DNA of 64,000 bases from Akkermansiaceae bacterium UBA6138 (lineage in GTDB: Bacteria; Verrucomicrobiota; Verrucomicrobiia; Verrucomicrobiales; DEV007). Under the pieces are notes generated by a model. That model made no database searches. It was not told the DNA's origin and saw only the letters and a program-made list of their open reading frames with translations. Every line of letters begins with the position of its first letter. Position 1 is the first letter of the stretch. Shown here one piece after another: positions 1 through 8,961 of this stretch. Made by a program: the position numbers and the translations under genes. Location of the stretch: contig DIVG01000062.1 in NCBI GenBank assembly GCA_002422425.1, positions 60,299-124,298 of the forward strand, given 5' to 3'.

Positions 1-6
1 GAAACG

Positions 7-60
7 ACTCTCGCCGGAGCGCGACGATCCTTCGTCGCCGTTTTCGAACGGTTCGAGAGT
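7..60. other. Predicted three-way-junction inverted repeats at window edge
   Basis: Bases 7-13 (ACTCTCG) pair perfectly with 54-60 (CGAGAGT). Between them lie two small hairpins: a 7-bp stem of 21-27 with 32-38 around TCCT, and CGTT/AACG at 39-42 with 47-50 around TTCG. The fold could be a structured RNA or the terminator of a gene left of the window. It lies downstream of the minus-strand gene ending at 165. No T-run follows on either strand, so a simple terminator is not well supported. Confidence 0.3.
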
Positions 61-164
61 AAACGGCCGAATCGGCCTCGTCCCCACCGCCGCCCCAAAC
101 CATCCAAACCCAACAGGGTCACGTCGCTGACCCAACCCCACTGAATCAGCGATAGAGAACGCCC

Positions 165-2957
165 TCACTTTTCCGCGACCTGATCCCCCCGCACGACGCG
201 GAGGCGGGCGGTCAGGGTGCCGTGTCCGCCGTCAACGGTGGTGATAAGATGGAACTCGCGGGTCGTTTCGGGCACGATCCTCGCAGCGGTGATAAAAAGG
301 CGCTGTTCGTTCCGCCCTTCCTGTATCATCAGCCCGTTCAGGCCGATGTTATCGACGTAAACGCCGTGAGGCAGGTTTCTCCCCGCGTCCTCTTTACCGA
401 AAGGCACCTCACCTTCAAACCCGTTGCGTTCGACCGTCACGAGAGCGGTGATCGTCTCGCCGGGACGAATCGTAAACTCAAGGACACCGTCTTCGGCGAC
501 ACGACCGGAATCGCCGTCGGGTTTCAGCGCGACACGGACCTTTTTATCAGCGAGCGCCCCGACCGGGGTGATCGCGCCGACTTTGCGATCAACCTCTTCT
601 TCCCCGATGCGACCGCGCGCGGTGATGAACACCTTGGCCGCGTCCTCTTCGGAGAGCCCGACGAATCCATCGGCAGCCGTCAGCATGGCGTAGGCACGGT
701 CCTGGCCGGGTTCAATCGTGATGCGGGAGGGAACGGTGAGGGTCACGGGCAATCCGGTGATCTCAAGGTCGATCGGACCATCAAAGCCGTCGGACCGTTT
801 CGCCGTGAAGAGCAGCTCTTTCCCGCTGCCCGGGGCGATCTTGAGGTCCTTTGTGTCCAGGGTGACGGAAAAATCAGGCTGCAGGGAACGGGACACCAGC
901 GTGTAGTCGTAGCCTTCGCCGCCGAAGTCACGCACGTCGCTAATCCGCACGATGTAATCGCCGTCGGCTGGAGCGGTAAAGTGCAGGACCGAGTCGGAGC
1001 CGAAACGCCGCTCCGGATCATCATCGTTTTCGTAAAAGAGGCGATACACAGGGAGGCCCGTCCGGCCGGGATCGGAACCGGGAGGCAGGGCCCTGACAAT
1101 GTAACAAGGCTGACCGAGCGGATGCGACATCGGCGTCGTCTGGAACCAGGTGCGGCGATCCCCGAAGCCCGGATAGACATTAAAACCCGAATCGGGTCCG
1201 CGCGGATAGAGATGCAGCTTCACGACCTCGCCGTTGACAAAAAGCAGCTCGTTAAGCTCCATCTCTTCCCAGTTGTGGACGCGGAAGTCGCTTGAGGTCG
1301 TCGAGTCTTTCCCCCGGAAGGTCAACCACGAGTCCCGCACCGCCTGCAGCACGACCTGTTCGACAGGCTCGCCTTTCGCGTCGAGGATGACCAGCCTGGA
1401 GTCGAGCTTCGACTTCGCCCGTGCCGCGTTCACTTCGAAGACCCAGGTCTCGCCGGCGTTCGCGGTGAAGGGATAATCATCCCGTTCGCCCGGCGCGCCA
1501 ATCTTTCCCTTCGCCTCGCTGCGTCGGACCAGTTTCGGGTTCGTGCCTGCCGTCGCTTCGACGAGCATGAGGGTATCGACTTCGACTTCATTGCCTCTGC
1601 GGGTGATGGTCTCGCGCGTTCCGGAGGCGGGGTCAATTTTGACTTTCGGAACAAGAGTCATGCGTTCCTGCGAGCCATCGAGGCGGGCGGTGAAAAGGGA
1701 ATCGCTCTTTCCGGCAAAGGCCAGCACCGCGAGGACATCGGATTGTGGCCCGAAGTCCTTCACCAGCTCCAGCGAAGGCAGGCTCCAGAGCTTGAGCGCA
1801 CGATCGGCGGAGGTGGTCACGAGTTGTTTGCCGTCGGGCGAGACGACGAGATCGACGATGGCGTCCTCGTGCCCGAAGCGGGTTGCGAGAAGCGGATTAA
1901 GAGCGGCGGCGGTCTTTGAAACAAAACCCCAGAGCCGGATGCGGTTGTCCCCGCCGGCCGCGATGATGTGCCTGCTGTCCGGCGTGAAAGAAACGCGAAA
2001 CTGCTCGGCCTGGGGCTGATTCAGGGTATCGAATCGCTCGCCCGTCGCGACCTCCCATAGCTTGCAGGTGCCGTCGCCGCTCGCGCTCGCGAGGACAGTG
2101 CCGTCGGGGGAGAATGCGAGGTCATAAATGGCGCCATTGTGAGAGCTCATGGAGCGCAGGAGCTTGCCCGAGGCGACGTCCCAGAGATGAATATCACGAT
2201 CGTAGCCCGCCGTCGCGAGGAGCATGCCGTCGGGAGAAAATTCGGCGTCGAAGAGGATGTCGCGGTGGGTCCCTTTACCTATCGATTGGAGAACCTCCCC
2301 GCTCTTCACCTCGAAGACGATGGCCTCGCCTTTCAACCCCGCGATACCAGTCGCCGCGACGAGGCGCAGGCCGTCGCCGGAAAAATGGAGCGCATTGATC
2401 TTGCCCTCGGGAGTTTTCAAGATTCTGACGAGTTTTCCATCGGTCCCGCTGATCTCGATGCGTCCGTGTTTCGCGAAAGCCTCGAGGGAACGCTCAGGGG
2501 CAAAGGCCGCTGCCGTGATGGCGTCTTTCACCGACGACGCAGGGGCCACGTCGGGAACAATGAGCGTCGAGAGCAACGAGATGTCGTGCTCTTTCGCCGG
2601 CCCTTTGGCACCTTCCGCGATCCAGCGGGTCAGCAGAGCGATCTCGTCCGCAGTGAGTTGAGGCTCTTTCTTCGGCGGCATCGCCGGTTTCGCGGTCTTG
2701 AGAACGGTCTGGAGCAGATACGAATCGTCGGGCTTGCCCGGAACGAGGATGGATTTCCCCTCCGTCTCACCGCCCTCCATGAGCGCGGCAAAAGTCTCGA
2801 CGGAGAGACCGCCTTCATAGTCCCCCGCATTGTGACAGCCCGCACAATAATCGCGCAGGAGCGGTGCGATATCGGCGTGGTAGTCGACCGGCACCTCCGC
2901 CCGCAAGGGCACGGTAAGGAGGGCGATGCCGAGAGAAAATAGGGCCGTCGTCTTCAT
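165..2957 (-). CDS. Secreted c-type cytochrome / WD40 repeat protein
   Basis: A 930-residue protein with a cleavable signal peptide (about residues 1-20). Next is a planctomycete-type cytochrome c domain (about 25-120) with the heme motif CAGCH at 38-42 and a later MPP that may supply the axial methionine. Several WD40 repeats follow (about 170-440, visible as SPDG...LWD/LWE units). The long C-terminal part (about 480-920) resembles bacterial pre-peptidase and Ig-like modules. It is the last gene of a minus-strand run with the DUF1549/DUF1553 gene (20 bp gap) and the DUF1501 gene. Such trios are common in Planctomycetes and Verrucomicrobia and are usually taken as periplasmic or surface degradation modules. 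Substrate and electron partner are unknown. Large plus-strand reading frames over this gene are codon-bias shadows. Confidence 0.85.
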   Translation of the reverse strand: MKTTALFSLGIALLTVPLRAEVPVDYHADIAPLLRDYCAGCHNAGDYEGGLSVETFAALMEGGETEGKSILVPGKPDDSYLLQTVLKTAKPAMPPKKEPQLTADEIALLTRWIAEGAKGPAKEHDISLLSTLIVPDVAPASSVKDAITAAAFAPERSLEAFAKHGRIEISGTDGKLVRILKTPEGKINALHFSGDGLRLVAATGIAGLKGEAIVFEVKSGEVLQSIGKGTHRDILFDAEFSPDGMLLATAGYDRDIHLWDVASGKLLRSMSSHNGAIYDLAFSPDGTVLASASGDGTCKLWEVATGERFDTLNQPQAEQFRVSFTPDSRHIIAAGGDNRIRLWGFVSKTAAALNPLLATRFGHEDAIVDLVVSPDGKQLVTTSADRALKLWSLPSLELVKDFGPQSDVLAVLAFAGKSDSLFTARLDGSQERMTLVPKVKIDPASGTRETITRRGNEVEVDTLMLVEATAGTNPKLVRRSEAKGKIGAPGERDDYPFTANAGETWVFEVNAARAKSKLDSRLVILDAKGEPVEQVVLQAVRDSWLTFRGKDSTTSSDFRVHNWEEMELNELLFVNGEVVKLHLYPRGPDSGFNVYPGFGDRRTWFQTTPMSHPLGQPCYIVRALPPGSDPGRTGLPVYRLFYENDDDPERRFGSDSVLHFTAPADGDYIVRISDVRDFGGEGYDYTLVSRSLQPDFSVTLDTKDLKIAPGSGKELLFTAKRSDGFDGPIDLEITGLPVTLTVPSRITIEPGQDRAYAMLTAADGFVGLSEEDAAKVFITARGRIGEEEVDRKVGAITPVGALADKKVRVALKPDGDSGRVAEDGVLEFTIRPGETITALVTVERNGFEGEVPFGKEDAGRNLPHGVYVDNIGLNGLMIQEGRNEQRLFITAARIVPETTREFHLITTVDGGHGTLTARLRVVRGDQVAEK

Positions 2958-2976
2958 GCGTGGAAACGAAAAGGGA

Positions 2977-5442
2977 TCAGTGTTGGAAAAGGAATTCGCG
3001 CGAAGTCATCAGACCCCAGAAGAGATCCTCGATCGCGACGCGGCGCTCGCCTTCCCCCGCCTCGGCGAGGAGAGCAAGGAATCCTTCGCGCTCGTGCGGC
3101 TGAGGGAGTCGTGTCAGGGTCGCGAGAAAGGCTTCGTCAACGATCGCTGCGTCGGTTTTCTTTTCCGCCAACATTCGCTCAATGATGCTCTTTGTGTCGG
3201 CGAGCTTGCCGTTGACGGTATCGCCATTAGCGAGATGGAGCACCTGTATCATGCTCGGCTGATTCGAGCGCTCGCATTCGCAGGTGATCTCGCGATCATT
3301 GCGGCCGAAGGTTTTGAGAAAATAGGACTGCACCGCCGAGTCGTAGAGCTCAAGTGCGCGGGTGCCCTCTTCATAAAACTCGGTCTTCTCCGAACTACCG
3401 TCGTTGAGTTCAACTTTATCAAAAACACCCGTTACTCCGGTGACATCGGCGATGGCATCGTGCAGCACTTCGGCCATGAGTCTCCGGGGATTGTGACGGG
3501 AGAGATACTTCGGATCGTCCCGATTCTCCGAGAGGACTTCGCCGCTGCGCTGGTAGGTCTCGCTCGCGAGGATGGTCCGCATGAGCGCCTTCAGATCGAA
3601 ACGATTTTCCACCAGGTGAGCGGTGAGGGCATCGAGGAGCGCTTCATTGCTCGCGGGATTCGAAGCCCGGAGATCGTCAACCGGTTCGACAAGACCTGGT
3701 CCGAAATAGGCGGCCCAGATGCGGTTGGTGATGGATCGGGCGAAATTGGGATTATCGGGTGCTGTGAGCCAGGCGGCGAGGGCCTCGCGACGGTCTCCGG
3801 TGTCTTCGGGATCGAGCGCTTCGCCGTCGAGGGGGGCCGGGATCTGCGGTTTGCCGGTGCGCGGCTGGATGAGATCACCGCGAGGTTCAACGTAGAGCGT
3901 GCGGATGCCGTCGCCACTGCGGGTGTCGCCGCCCCAGCCCTTCGCCCGGACGCGGGAGAAGAGGTTGGCGAAGGCGTAATACTGGTCATTCGTCCATTTC
4001 TCGAGCGGATGATCGTGGCATTTCGCGCAGTTGATCGACTGGCTGAGGAAGGCCTGGGCGGTGTTCTCCGCAAGAGTCTCGGGATCCTGATGGACGGCAT
4101 AGAAGTTCGTCGCGCCATTCTCAGTGCTGATCCCCTTCGCGGTGATGACCTCGCGGACGATCTCGTCCCACGGACGGTTCGCGGCGATGCCGCTACGGAT
4201 CCAGTCGTAGTAAGCCTTCACCGCCGCCGGTCGCAGGATGCCCCCGTTCACCAGAAAGATATCGGAGAAGCGGTAACTCCAGTAATCGACGAACTCCTCG
4301 CGCTGCAAAAGAGCGTCGATCAGATTGGTGCGTTTGTCAGGCGAGGCATCGGCGAGAAAGGCGCGCGCCTCATCGACGGTGGGGAGCGCCCCGATGGTGT
4401 CGAGATAGGCACGGCGGACGAAGTCGCCATCCGAAGAGCGCCCCGAGGGCTGGAGATTTAGCTGCCGCAACTGGGCGAGGACGAGATCATCAATGAAGTT
4501 TGCCTTCGGGGCCGAGGTGAAGACCTCGTCGGGTATCACATTCGGGAATGGCGAGCGCACTCGTGCGATCGCGACCTTGCTGGCGTAGAGCGCGGTCACC
4601 GCGCCTTCTCCGTAACCGATCACCTCGGCGGCCCCGGCTTCATCGACGAGGGCGACGGTCTCGTCAGCCGAGGCGAACTTGGCCCAGTCGGTGACATCGA
4701 GGGTGCTGCCGTCGTCATAGTGCGCGGTGACGAGGAACCGCTGCTTCGCCCCGTTTTTCAAGACGGAAAGAGGCGGGTCGACAGTGATGGAAACCACGGT
4801 AGCCTCATCCGGCGAGGGGGCAGGGCTGCCGTTGGCGATCCATTCGGCGAGGATGCGGTATTCACGGGAGCGGGGATCGAGTTTCTTGCCGCCCTTGTGA
4901 GGTGTCGCCATGGTCGGCTTCGTAAGGAGGAGGCTCTTGGCCGGCTCGAGCGGATCGATCCGGCGTCCGCGCGCCTCGCGGGTCATGCTATAAAAATCGG
5001 CGGGCGGGTCGTAGCCGCGCAGACTCAGGCGAAACTCGCCTTTCCCTGCAACGGCGCCGTGGCAGGCCCCCATGTTACACCCCTGCCGTGTCATCACGGG
5101 CATGACGTGACCATTGAAACTCCAGGCAAAAGGCTTGTCGAAGTTCTCCATCATGATCTCGCTCGACGCGACATCATCCCCTGCCCTCGCGGTGAGCACG
5201 GCCTTGCCGTTGCCTCTGGCGTAGACCACCCCGTCGATGATCTCGGCAACGCCGGCCGGGGCAATGGAGTATTGCACGGAAGCGTCTTCGCCGACGAAGT
5301 CCGTGCCCTCAATACGCAGGGCGAGGACATGCTGGATGGCCTCGGGCCCGTCGAGGTGGATAGCCCCCGGGAGGAGTCGCAGCTCGGACGCGACGGCGTG
5401 GGAGGACACCAGCAGCAAAAGAGCGGGGATCGAATGTTTCAT
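2977..5442 (-). CDS. DUF1549/DUF1553 secreted cytochrome-like protein
   Basis: An 821-residue protein. The start at 5442 is chosen because it begins a clean signal peptide (MKHSIPALLLLV); an upstream in-frame start at 5493 would add 17 non-signal residues. The N-terminal region looks like a bacterial Ig-like fold. A CNMGACHG motif follows, which is the family's usual Cys-x4-Cys-His element, then the DUF1549 region and a second heme-like CAKCH with HPLEKW after it. The C-terminal half is DUF1553 (NPRRLMAEVLHDAI region). It is the middle member of the triad, between the DUF1501 protein and the cytochrome-WD40 protein. The family is PVC-typical, and its enzymatic role has not been established. 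Confidence 0.88.
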   Translation of the reverse strand: MKHSIPALLLLVSSHAVASELRLLPGAIHLDGPEAIQHVLALRIEGTDFVGEDASVQYSIAPAGVAEIIDGVVYARGNGKAVLTARAGDDVASSEIMMENFDKPFAWSFNGHVMPVMTRQGCNMGACHGAVAGKGEFRLSLRGYDPPADFYSMTREARGRRIDPLEPAKSLLLTKPTMATPHKGGKKLDPRSREYRILAEWIANGSPAPSPDEATVVSITVDPPLSVLKNGAKQRFLVTAHYDDGSTLDVTDWAKFASADETVALVDEAGAAEVIGYGEGAVTALYASKVAIARVRSPFPNVIPDEVFTSAPKANFIDDLVLAQLRQLNLQPSGRSSDGDFVRRAYLDTIGALPTVDEARAFLADASPDKRTNLIDALLQREEFVDYWSYRFSDIFLVNGGILRPAAVKAYYDWIRSGIAANRPWDEIVREVITAKGISTENGATNFYAVHQDPETLAENTAQAFLSQSINCAKCHDHPLEKWTNDQYYAFANLFSRVRAKGWGGDTRSGDGIRTLYVEPRGDLIQPRTGKPQIPAPLDGEALDPEDTGDRREALAAWLTAPDNPNFARSITNRIWAAYFGPGLVEPVDDLRASNPASNEALLDALTAHLVENRFDLKALMRTILASETYQRSGEVLSENRDDPKYLSRHNPRRLMAEVLHDAIADVTGVTGVFDKVELNDGSSEKTEFYEEGTRALELYDSAVQSYFLKTFGRNDREITCECERSNQPSMIQVLHLANGDTVNGKLADTKSIIERMLAEKKTDAAIVDEAFLATLTRLPQPHEREGFLALLAEAGEGERRVAIEDLFWGLMTSREFLFQH

Positions 5443-5485
5443 ACTACCAATGCAATAAAAAAAGCGGCATAGGGAACGCCTATGA

Positions 5486-6865
5486 TCAGGCAAACAGCTC
5501 CTTTACAGGCTCTTTCCCGAAATCGACGATGGGGAACGGTCTCCCCGACGGACCGGGCAGATGAGTCTCAAGGTCAAAGCCGAGTCCGTGAAAGATCGTC
5601 GCGACAATGCTGCCGGGATCGACGGGACGCTCGGCGGGGAATCCGCCGACGGGATCGCTCTTGCCGATGACTTCACCGCCCTTGACCCCGCCTCCGGCGA
5701 AAGAGCAGGTGAAACACTGCGGCCAGTGGTCCCGTCCGCCGGCGGGATTGACCTTCGGGGTGCGTCCGAATTCGCTGAGCCCGGCGACGAGGACGTCGTC
5801 GAGCATGCCGCGCTGGAAGAGGTCCTCAAGCAGAGCCGAGTAGGCCTGGTCATACATCGGGGCGACCTGCTCTTTCATCTGCGTCACCGAGATGAAGGGC
5901 TTCGACCCGTGAATGTCCCAGGAGAGTTCGTTGAAGACGGTGAGGAAGGTATTCACCGTGACGAAGCGCACCCCGTGCTCGATGAGGCGACGCGAGAGCA
6001 GGAAGCACTGCCCGACGCGGTTCATCCCGTAGCGCTCGCGGACGGCGAGCGGCTCTTTCGAAAGATCAAAGGCGGCGCGGGCTTTTTCACTCGTCATGAG
6101 GCGGAATGCGGAATGAAAATTCTCGTCAAGGAGTCGCGCATCCTCACTCGCTTCGAAGGACTTCACGGTCTGGTCGACGAGGTCGCGCATCTTGCGGCGG
6201 CGGTCGAGTCTCGTCGCACCGAACTGGTCGGGCGGGAGGAGATCGGGGACGCGGAAATCGGGCTTCGAGGGATCGGCCATCAGAGCAAAAGGATCCTGCG
6301 CCTTGCCGAGGAATCCACCGGCCTGGCCGTTCGGGAGATTACCCCCGCCGCGACCCATCAACTCGGGCAGGACGACGAAGGGCGGGAGGTCGTTTCGCGC
6401 CGGCATCAGGTAACTCGCGACGGCCCCCGCGTGCGGCGTCTCGATCCCGCCGGTGAAGCGGCGCCCCGTCTGCATGATCTGCCAGCCCGCGTCGTGCACT
6501 GCCGCGCCGTCGTGATGGCAGGATCGGATCAGGGAAAATTTATCCGCCACTTTCGCGTGGAGCGGGAGGATCTCGGAAATGTCGATCGCCTCGGACTTCG
6601 TGCGGATGGGCTTGAAGGGACCACGGATCTCGCTGGGGGCATCGGGTTTCATGTCCCAGAGATCGATGTGACTGGGACCGCCGAGATTGAAAATCATGAT
6701 GCACGACTTCGAATCGTCGCCCTTGAGATTCCCGTTTTGCTTCGCGGCGAGGAACTGCGGAAGTGAGAGCCCGATCGGGCCGAGGGCTCCCACGGTGAGG
6801 AATTCGCGCCGGGTGCGCCGGGGGCCGCAGAGGGGGCCGTTGGTTTCAGCAAGGAAGTCAAACAT
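5486..6865 (-). CDS. DUF1501 family protein with Tat-like signal
   Basis: A 459-residue protein. The ATG at 6865 gives an N-terminus with a twin-arginine motif (TRREFL) and a hydrophobic stretch, so Tat export is likely. A GTG at 6901 would add an unlikely run of six prolines. The body has the family's sulfatase/alkaline-phosphatase-like features: FNLGGPSHIDLWDMKPDAP near residue 60, a SCHHDGAAVHD segment, and a late GLSEFGRTPKVN ... GGRDHWP region. DUF1501 proteins almost always sit beside DUF1549/DUF1553 proteins in this phylum, as here. It is the first gene of the minus-strand run. The divergent neighbour is an AraC-type regulator 110 bp away, a possible controller of this run by position only. 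Confidence 0.88.
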   Translation of the reverse strand: MFDFLAETNGPLCGPRRTRREFLTVGALGPIGLSLPQFLAAKQNGNLKGDDSKSCIMIFNLGGPSHIDLWDMKPDAPSEIRGPFKPIRTKSEAIDISEILPLHAKVADKFSLIRSCHHDGAAVHDAGWQIMQTGRRFTGGIETPHAGAVASYLMPARNDLPPFVVLPELMGRGGGNLPNGQAGGFLGKAQDPFALMADPSKPDFRVPDLLPPDQFGATRLDRRRKMRDLVDQTVKSFEASEDARLLDENFHSAFRLMTSEKARAAFDLSKEPLAVRERYGMNRVGQCFLLSRRLIEHGVRFVTVNTFLTVFNELSWDIHGSKPFISVTQMKEQVAPMYDQAYSALLEDLFQRGMLDDVLVAGLSEFGRTPKVNPAGGRDHWPQCFTCSFAGGGVKGGEVIGKSDPVGGFPAERPVDPGSIVATIFHGLGFDLETHLPGPSGRPFPIVDFGKEPVKELFA

Positions 6866-6975
6866 GGCAGGCGGGGGGGGCGGAGGTTTGAAAAATTCCA
6901 CTGGAATGGCAAAACGTAGCGGAAAACCGATTTGCCGTCTTGTAACGCAATGCAGGACTTTGGTATGATACGATC

Positions 6976-7746
6976 ATGCCTGCTTTTGACCATCGCCGTT
7001 TCCAGGACGAGTTTTTCGCCCTTTGTCCCGGTCTCCGCGAACCCATCGAACTGATGGCGGCGATGCCGAACGTGGGACTTTTCATCAAGAATCTTGAGAG
7101 CCGCTACGTCTACAACAACGATTTTCACCGCATCCGCTACGACCGCATCCCCGAGGAGGATCTCGTCGGTCGCCGCGCCCGCGACTTTTTCCCGGCGCTC
7201 CTCGGTGACGCCTACGAGGCCAATGACCGCGTCGTCTTTGCGACCGGTCAGGTCATCCGCAACCAGATCTGGCTGGTCCCGACGATACGCGGTACGCCGG
7301 GCTGGTTCCTCTCGAGCAAATCCCCCTTGCGCAGCCCCGACGGAAAAATCGCAGGGCTCCTCGGCCTGATGTATCCCATCGAGACGCCCGAAGATCAGGG
7401 TGCTTACTTCGGCAATCTCCAGCGTGCCATCGCCCACATCGAAAGTCATTTCGTCGACGAGATCACCGCCGAAGGCCTCGCCCGTCTCGCCAATCTCTCG
7501 GTGCCGCATTTTAATCGCCTCTTTCGCAAGGTGCTGCGGCTCTCACCGATGGACTACGTCCTCTCCCTCCGCGTGCAGGAGGCCCAGCGGCTCCTCTCGG
7601 CGACGCAACTCCCCCTCTGCCGCATCGCCGCCGCGACCGGCTTTTATGATCAGAGCCATTTCACGAAACGTTTTCGCAAGGTGACGGGCCTGACCCCGCT
7701 GCAGTATCGACGCAGCGTCTTTGCCCGCGAGAGACCGCGAGGTTGA
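6976..7746 (+). CDS. AraC family regulator with N-terminal PAS-like sensor
   Basis: A 256-residue protein. The first about 125 residues look like a PAS domain (MPNVGLFIKNLESRYVYNND, then GRRARDFFP and a GWFLSSKSPL segment), so it probably senses a small ligand or cofactor. Residues about 155-250 form the two helix-turn-helix units of the AraC family: ITAEGLARLANLSVPHFNRL, then the diagnostic second unit with IAAATGFYDQSHFTKRF. It is divergent from the DUF1501-led triad and lies just before a WYL regulator, so it may control either. The stop is at the GGTTGA near 7746 and no terminator is visible. Confidence 0.85.
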   Translation: MPAFDHRRFQDEFFALCPGLREPIELMAAMPNVGLFIKNLESRYVYNNDFHRIRYDRIPEEDLVGRRARDFFPALLGDAYEANDRVVFATGQVIRNQIWLVPTIRGTPGWFLSSKSPLRSPDGKIAGLLGLMYPIETPEDQGAYFGNLQRAIAHIESHFVDEITAEGLARLANLSVPHFNRLFRKVLRLSPMDYVLSLRVQEAQRLLSATQLPLCRIAAATGFYDQSHFTKRFRKVTGLTPLQYRRSVFARERPRG

Positions 7747-7773
7747 TTTTTTGTGCATTGAAGGGGGATAGGA

Positions 7774-7810
7774 CCAATATTGGGGGACCCATTGTGTATA
7801 CTGTCAGTGT
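7774..7810 (+). promoter_or_regulatory. Candidate operator CCAATATTGG and -10 box of the WYL gene
   Basis: A perfect 10-bp palindrome CCAATATTGG (7774-7783) is followed by a TATACT -10 element at 7797-7802. The ATG of the WYL regulator is at 7811, so transcription would start within about one to three bases of the start codon, implying a leaderless mRNA. No good -35 hexamer is present at the usual distance; the palindrome occupies that place, which fits control by a regulator. Self-regulation is an inference. Confidence 0.4.
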
Positions 7811-8866
7811 ATGAAGAAAAAATCCACCCCCGCCGAAAAGCCCCGCTCCGTTTCCGCTGAGATCCGGTCAGGCGAAACCCGCCGCCCCATCGAGCGTATC
7901 TTCACGATCCACGAGGCCATCCTCCGCGGCCGCTACCCCAACTGCCGTCGCCTCGCCGCAGAAATCGGGGTGACTCAAAAAACAATCCAGCGGGACATCA
8001 CCTTCATGCAGAACGATCTCGGTCTGCCCCTAGAGTATGACGAAGTGAAGCACGGATATTTTTACACCCGCTCGGTCCACGACTTTCCGATGATGCGGTT
8101 TCGCGTCGAGGATGTGGTTGCCCTCTTTCTTGCCCGTCAGGCACTGGAGCCCCTTCAGGGAACGCCACTCGAGTCTATCCTCAGAGAGAGCTTCCGCCGC
8201 CTCTCCGGTGCCCTACAGGGAGAGGTTAGCTTCCGCTGGTCCGACCTCGACCAGGCCTTTTCGGTGAGGGGCTCCGGCGTCGTTCCAAGCGACGTGACGC
8301 TCTTCGAAAAAGTCTCGCGCGCCCTGCTCGAGTGTCGCGAATTGCGATTCGGTTACCGCAAAATCGACGGCAACGAGTGGGAGGATCGCCTCGTGCGGCC
8401 CTTTCACATCGCCGAAGTCGATGGCGGCTGGTATGTGATCGGGTTCGACCCCGTCCGGAAGGCGCGCCGCACTTTTGCGATGCAGCGGATGAAAGCCCCC
8501 CGGGTCACCAAAACAACTTTTTTGCGGCCCACCGACTTCTCTCCCAACGAGCATCTCGGCGGCAGCTTCGGGGTCTGGCATACGCCCGCCGAAAACGGTT
8601 CAAGACACCGCATTCGACTTCGCTTCCGTGACTGGGCTGCCCGCATGGTCTCGGAACGGCGCTGGCACCCCAGCCAGCAAATTAAATGGGTTGGAAAAAA
8701 GGGCGAAGTCCTTGAGGTGATCCTCGACCTGAACAGCTTCGAGGAGATCCATCGCTGGATCCTGAGCTGGGGTGCCCTCGTCGAAGTGCTGGAGCCCGAC
8801 GCGCTTCGTGAACGCGTCCTTGCCTCGCTCGTCGAGACCCGGAACCTCTACACCCGCGATAAATGA
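7811..8866 (+). CDS. HTH-WYL domain transcriptional regulator
   Basis: A 351-residue protein. The N-terminal segment (about residues 25-90) is a DeoR-like helix-turn-helix (CRRLAAEIGVTQKTIQRDI) followed by a wing. Residues about 160-260 form the WYL domain, with the motif variant GGWYVIGFD and RTFAMQRM. A WCX-like C-terminal segment (about 265-345) follows. WYL proteins bind nucleotides or nucleic acid and often regulate stress or defence genes. No defence genes lie nearby, so the target is unknown. The ATG at 7811 sits directly after a -10 box and palindrome. The divergent and downstream neighbours offer no obvious regulon. Confidence 0.85.
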   Translation: MKKKSTPAEKPRSVSAEIRSGETRRPIERIFTIHEAILRGRYPNCRRLAAEIGVTQKTIQRDITFMQNDLGLPLEYDEVKHGYFYTRSVHDFPMMRFRVEDVVALFLARQALEPLQGTPLESILRESFRRLSGALQGEVSFRWSDLDQAFSVRGSGVVPSDVTLFEKVSRALLECRELRFGYRKIDGNEWEDRLVRPFHIAEVDGGWYVIGFDPVRKARRTFAMQRMKAPRVTKTTFLRPTDFSPNEHLGGSFGVWHTPAENGSRHRIRLRFRDWAARMVSERRWHPSQQIKWVGKKGEVLEVILDLNSFEEIHRWILSWGALVEVLEPDALRERVLASLVETRNLYTRDK

Positions 8867-8884
8867 ACTCACCCTCAGTCGTCG

Positions 8885-8913
8885 TTTGGTAGAGACTCGG
8901 GGTTTGGTATTTT
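8885..8913 (+). promoter_or_regulatory. Candidate promoter of the MscS-type channel gene
   Basis: TTTGGT (8885-8890) and TATTTT (8908-8913) are separated by 17 bp. An 8-bp direct repeat GTTTGGTA (8884-8891 and 8902-8909) overlaps the elements and could be a regulator site. The hexamers are weak matches. Confidence 0.3.
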
Positions 8914-8961
8914 GCTGACTTGCATGTAGACTCAGGGCACCCTGACCTTCTGCCGATCCTT

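Noticed and set aside
222..1295. 357-residue plus-strand reading frame opposite the cytochrome-WD40 gene
   Set aside because: Complement of a coding gene with GC-biased third positions. The translation is Arg/Gly/Val-rich without family motifs, whereas the minus strand has heme and WD40 motifs.
2926..4461. 511-residue plus-strand reading frame
   Set aside because: Antisense shadow of the DUF1549/DUF1553 gene; no recognisable domain.
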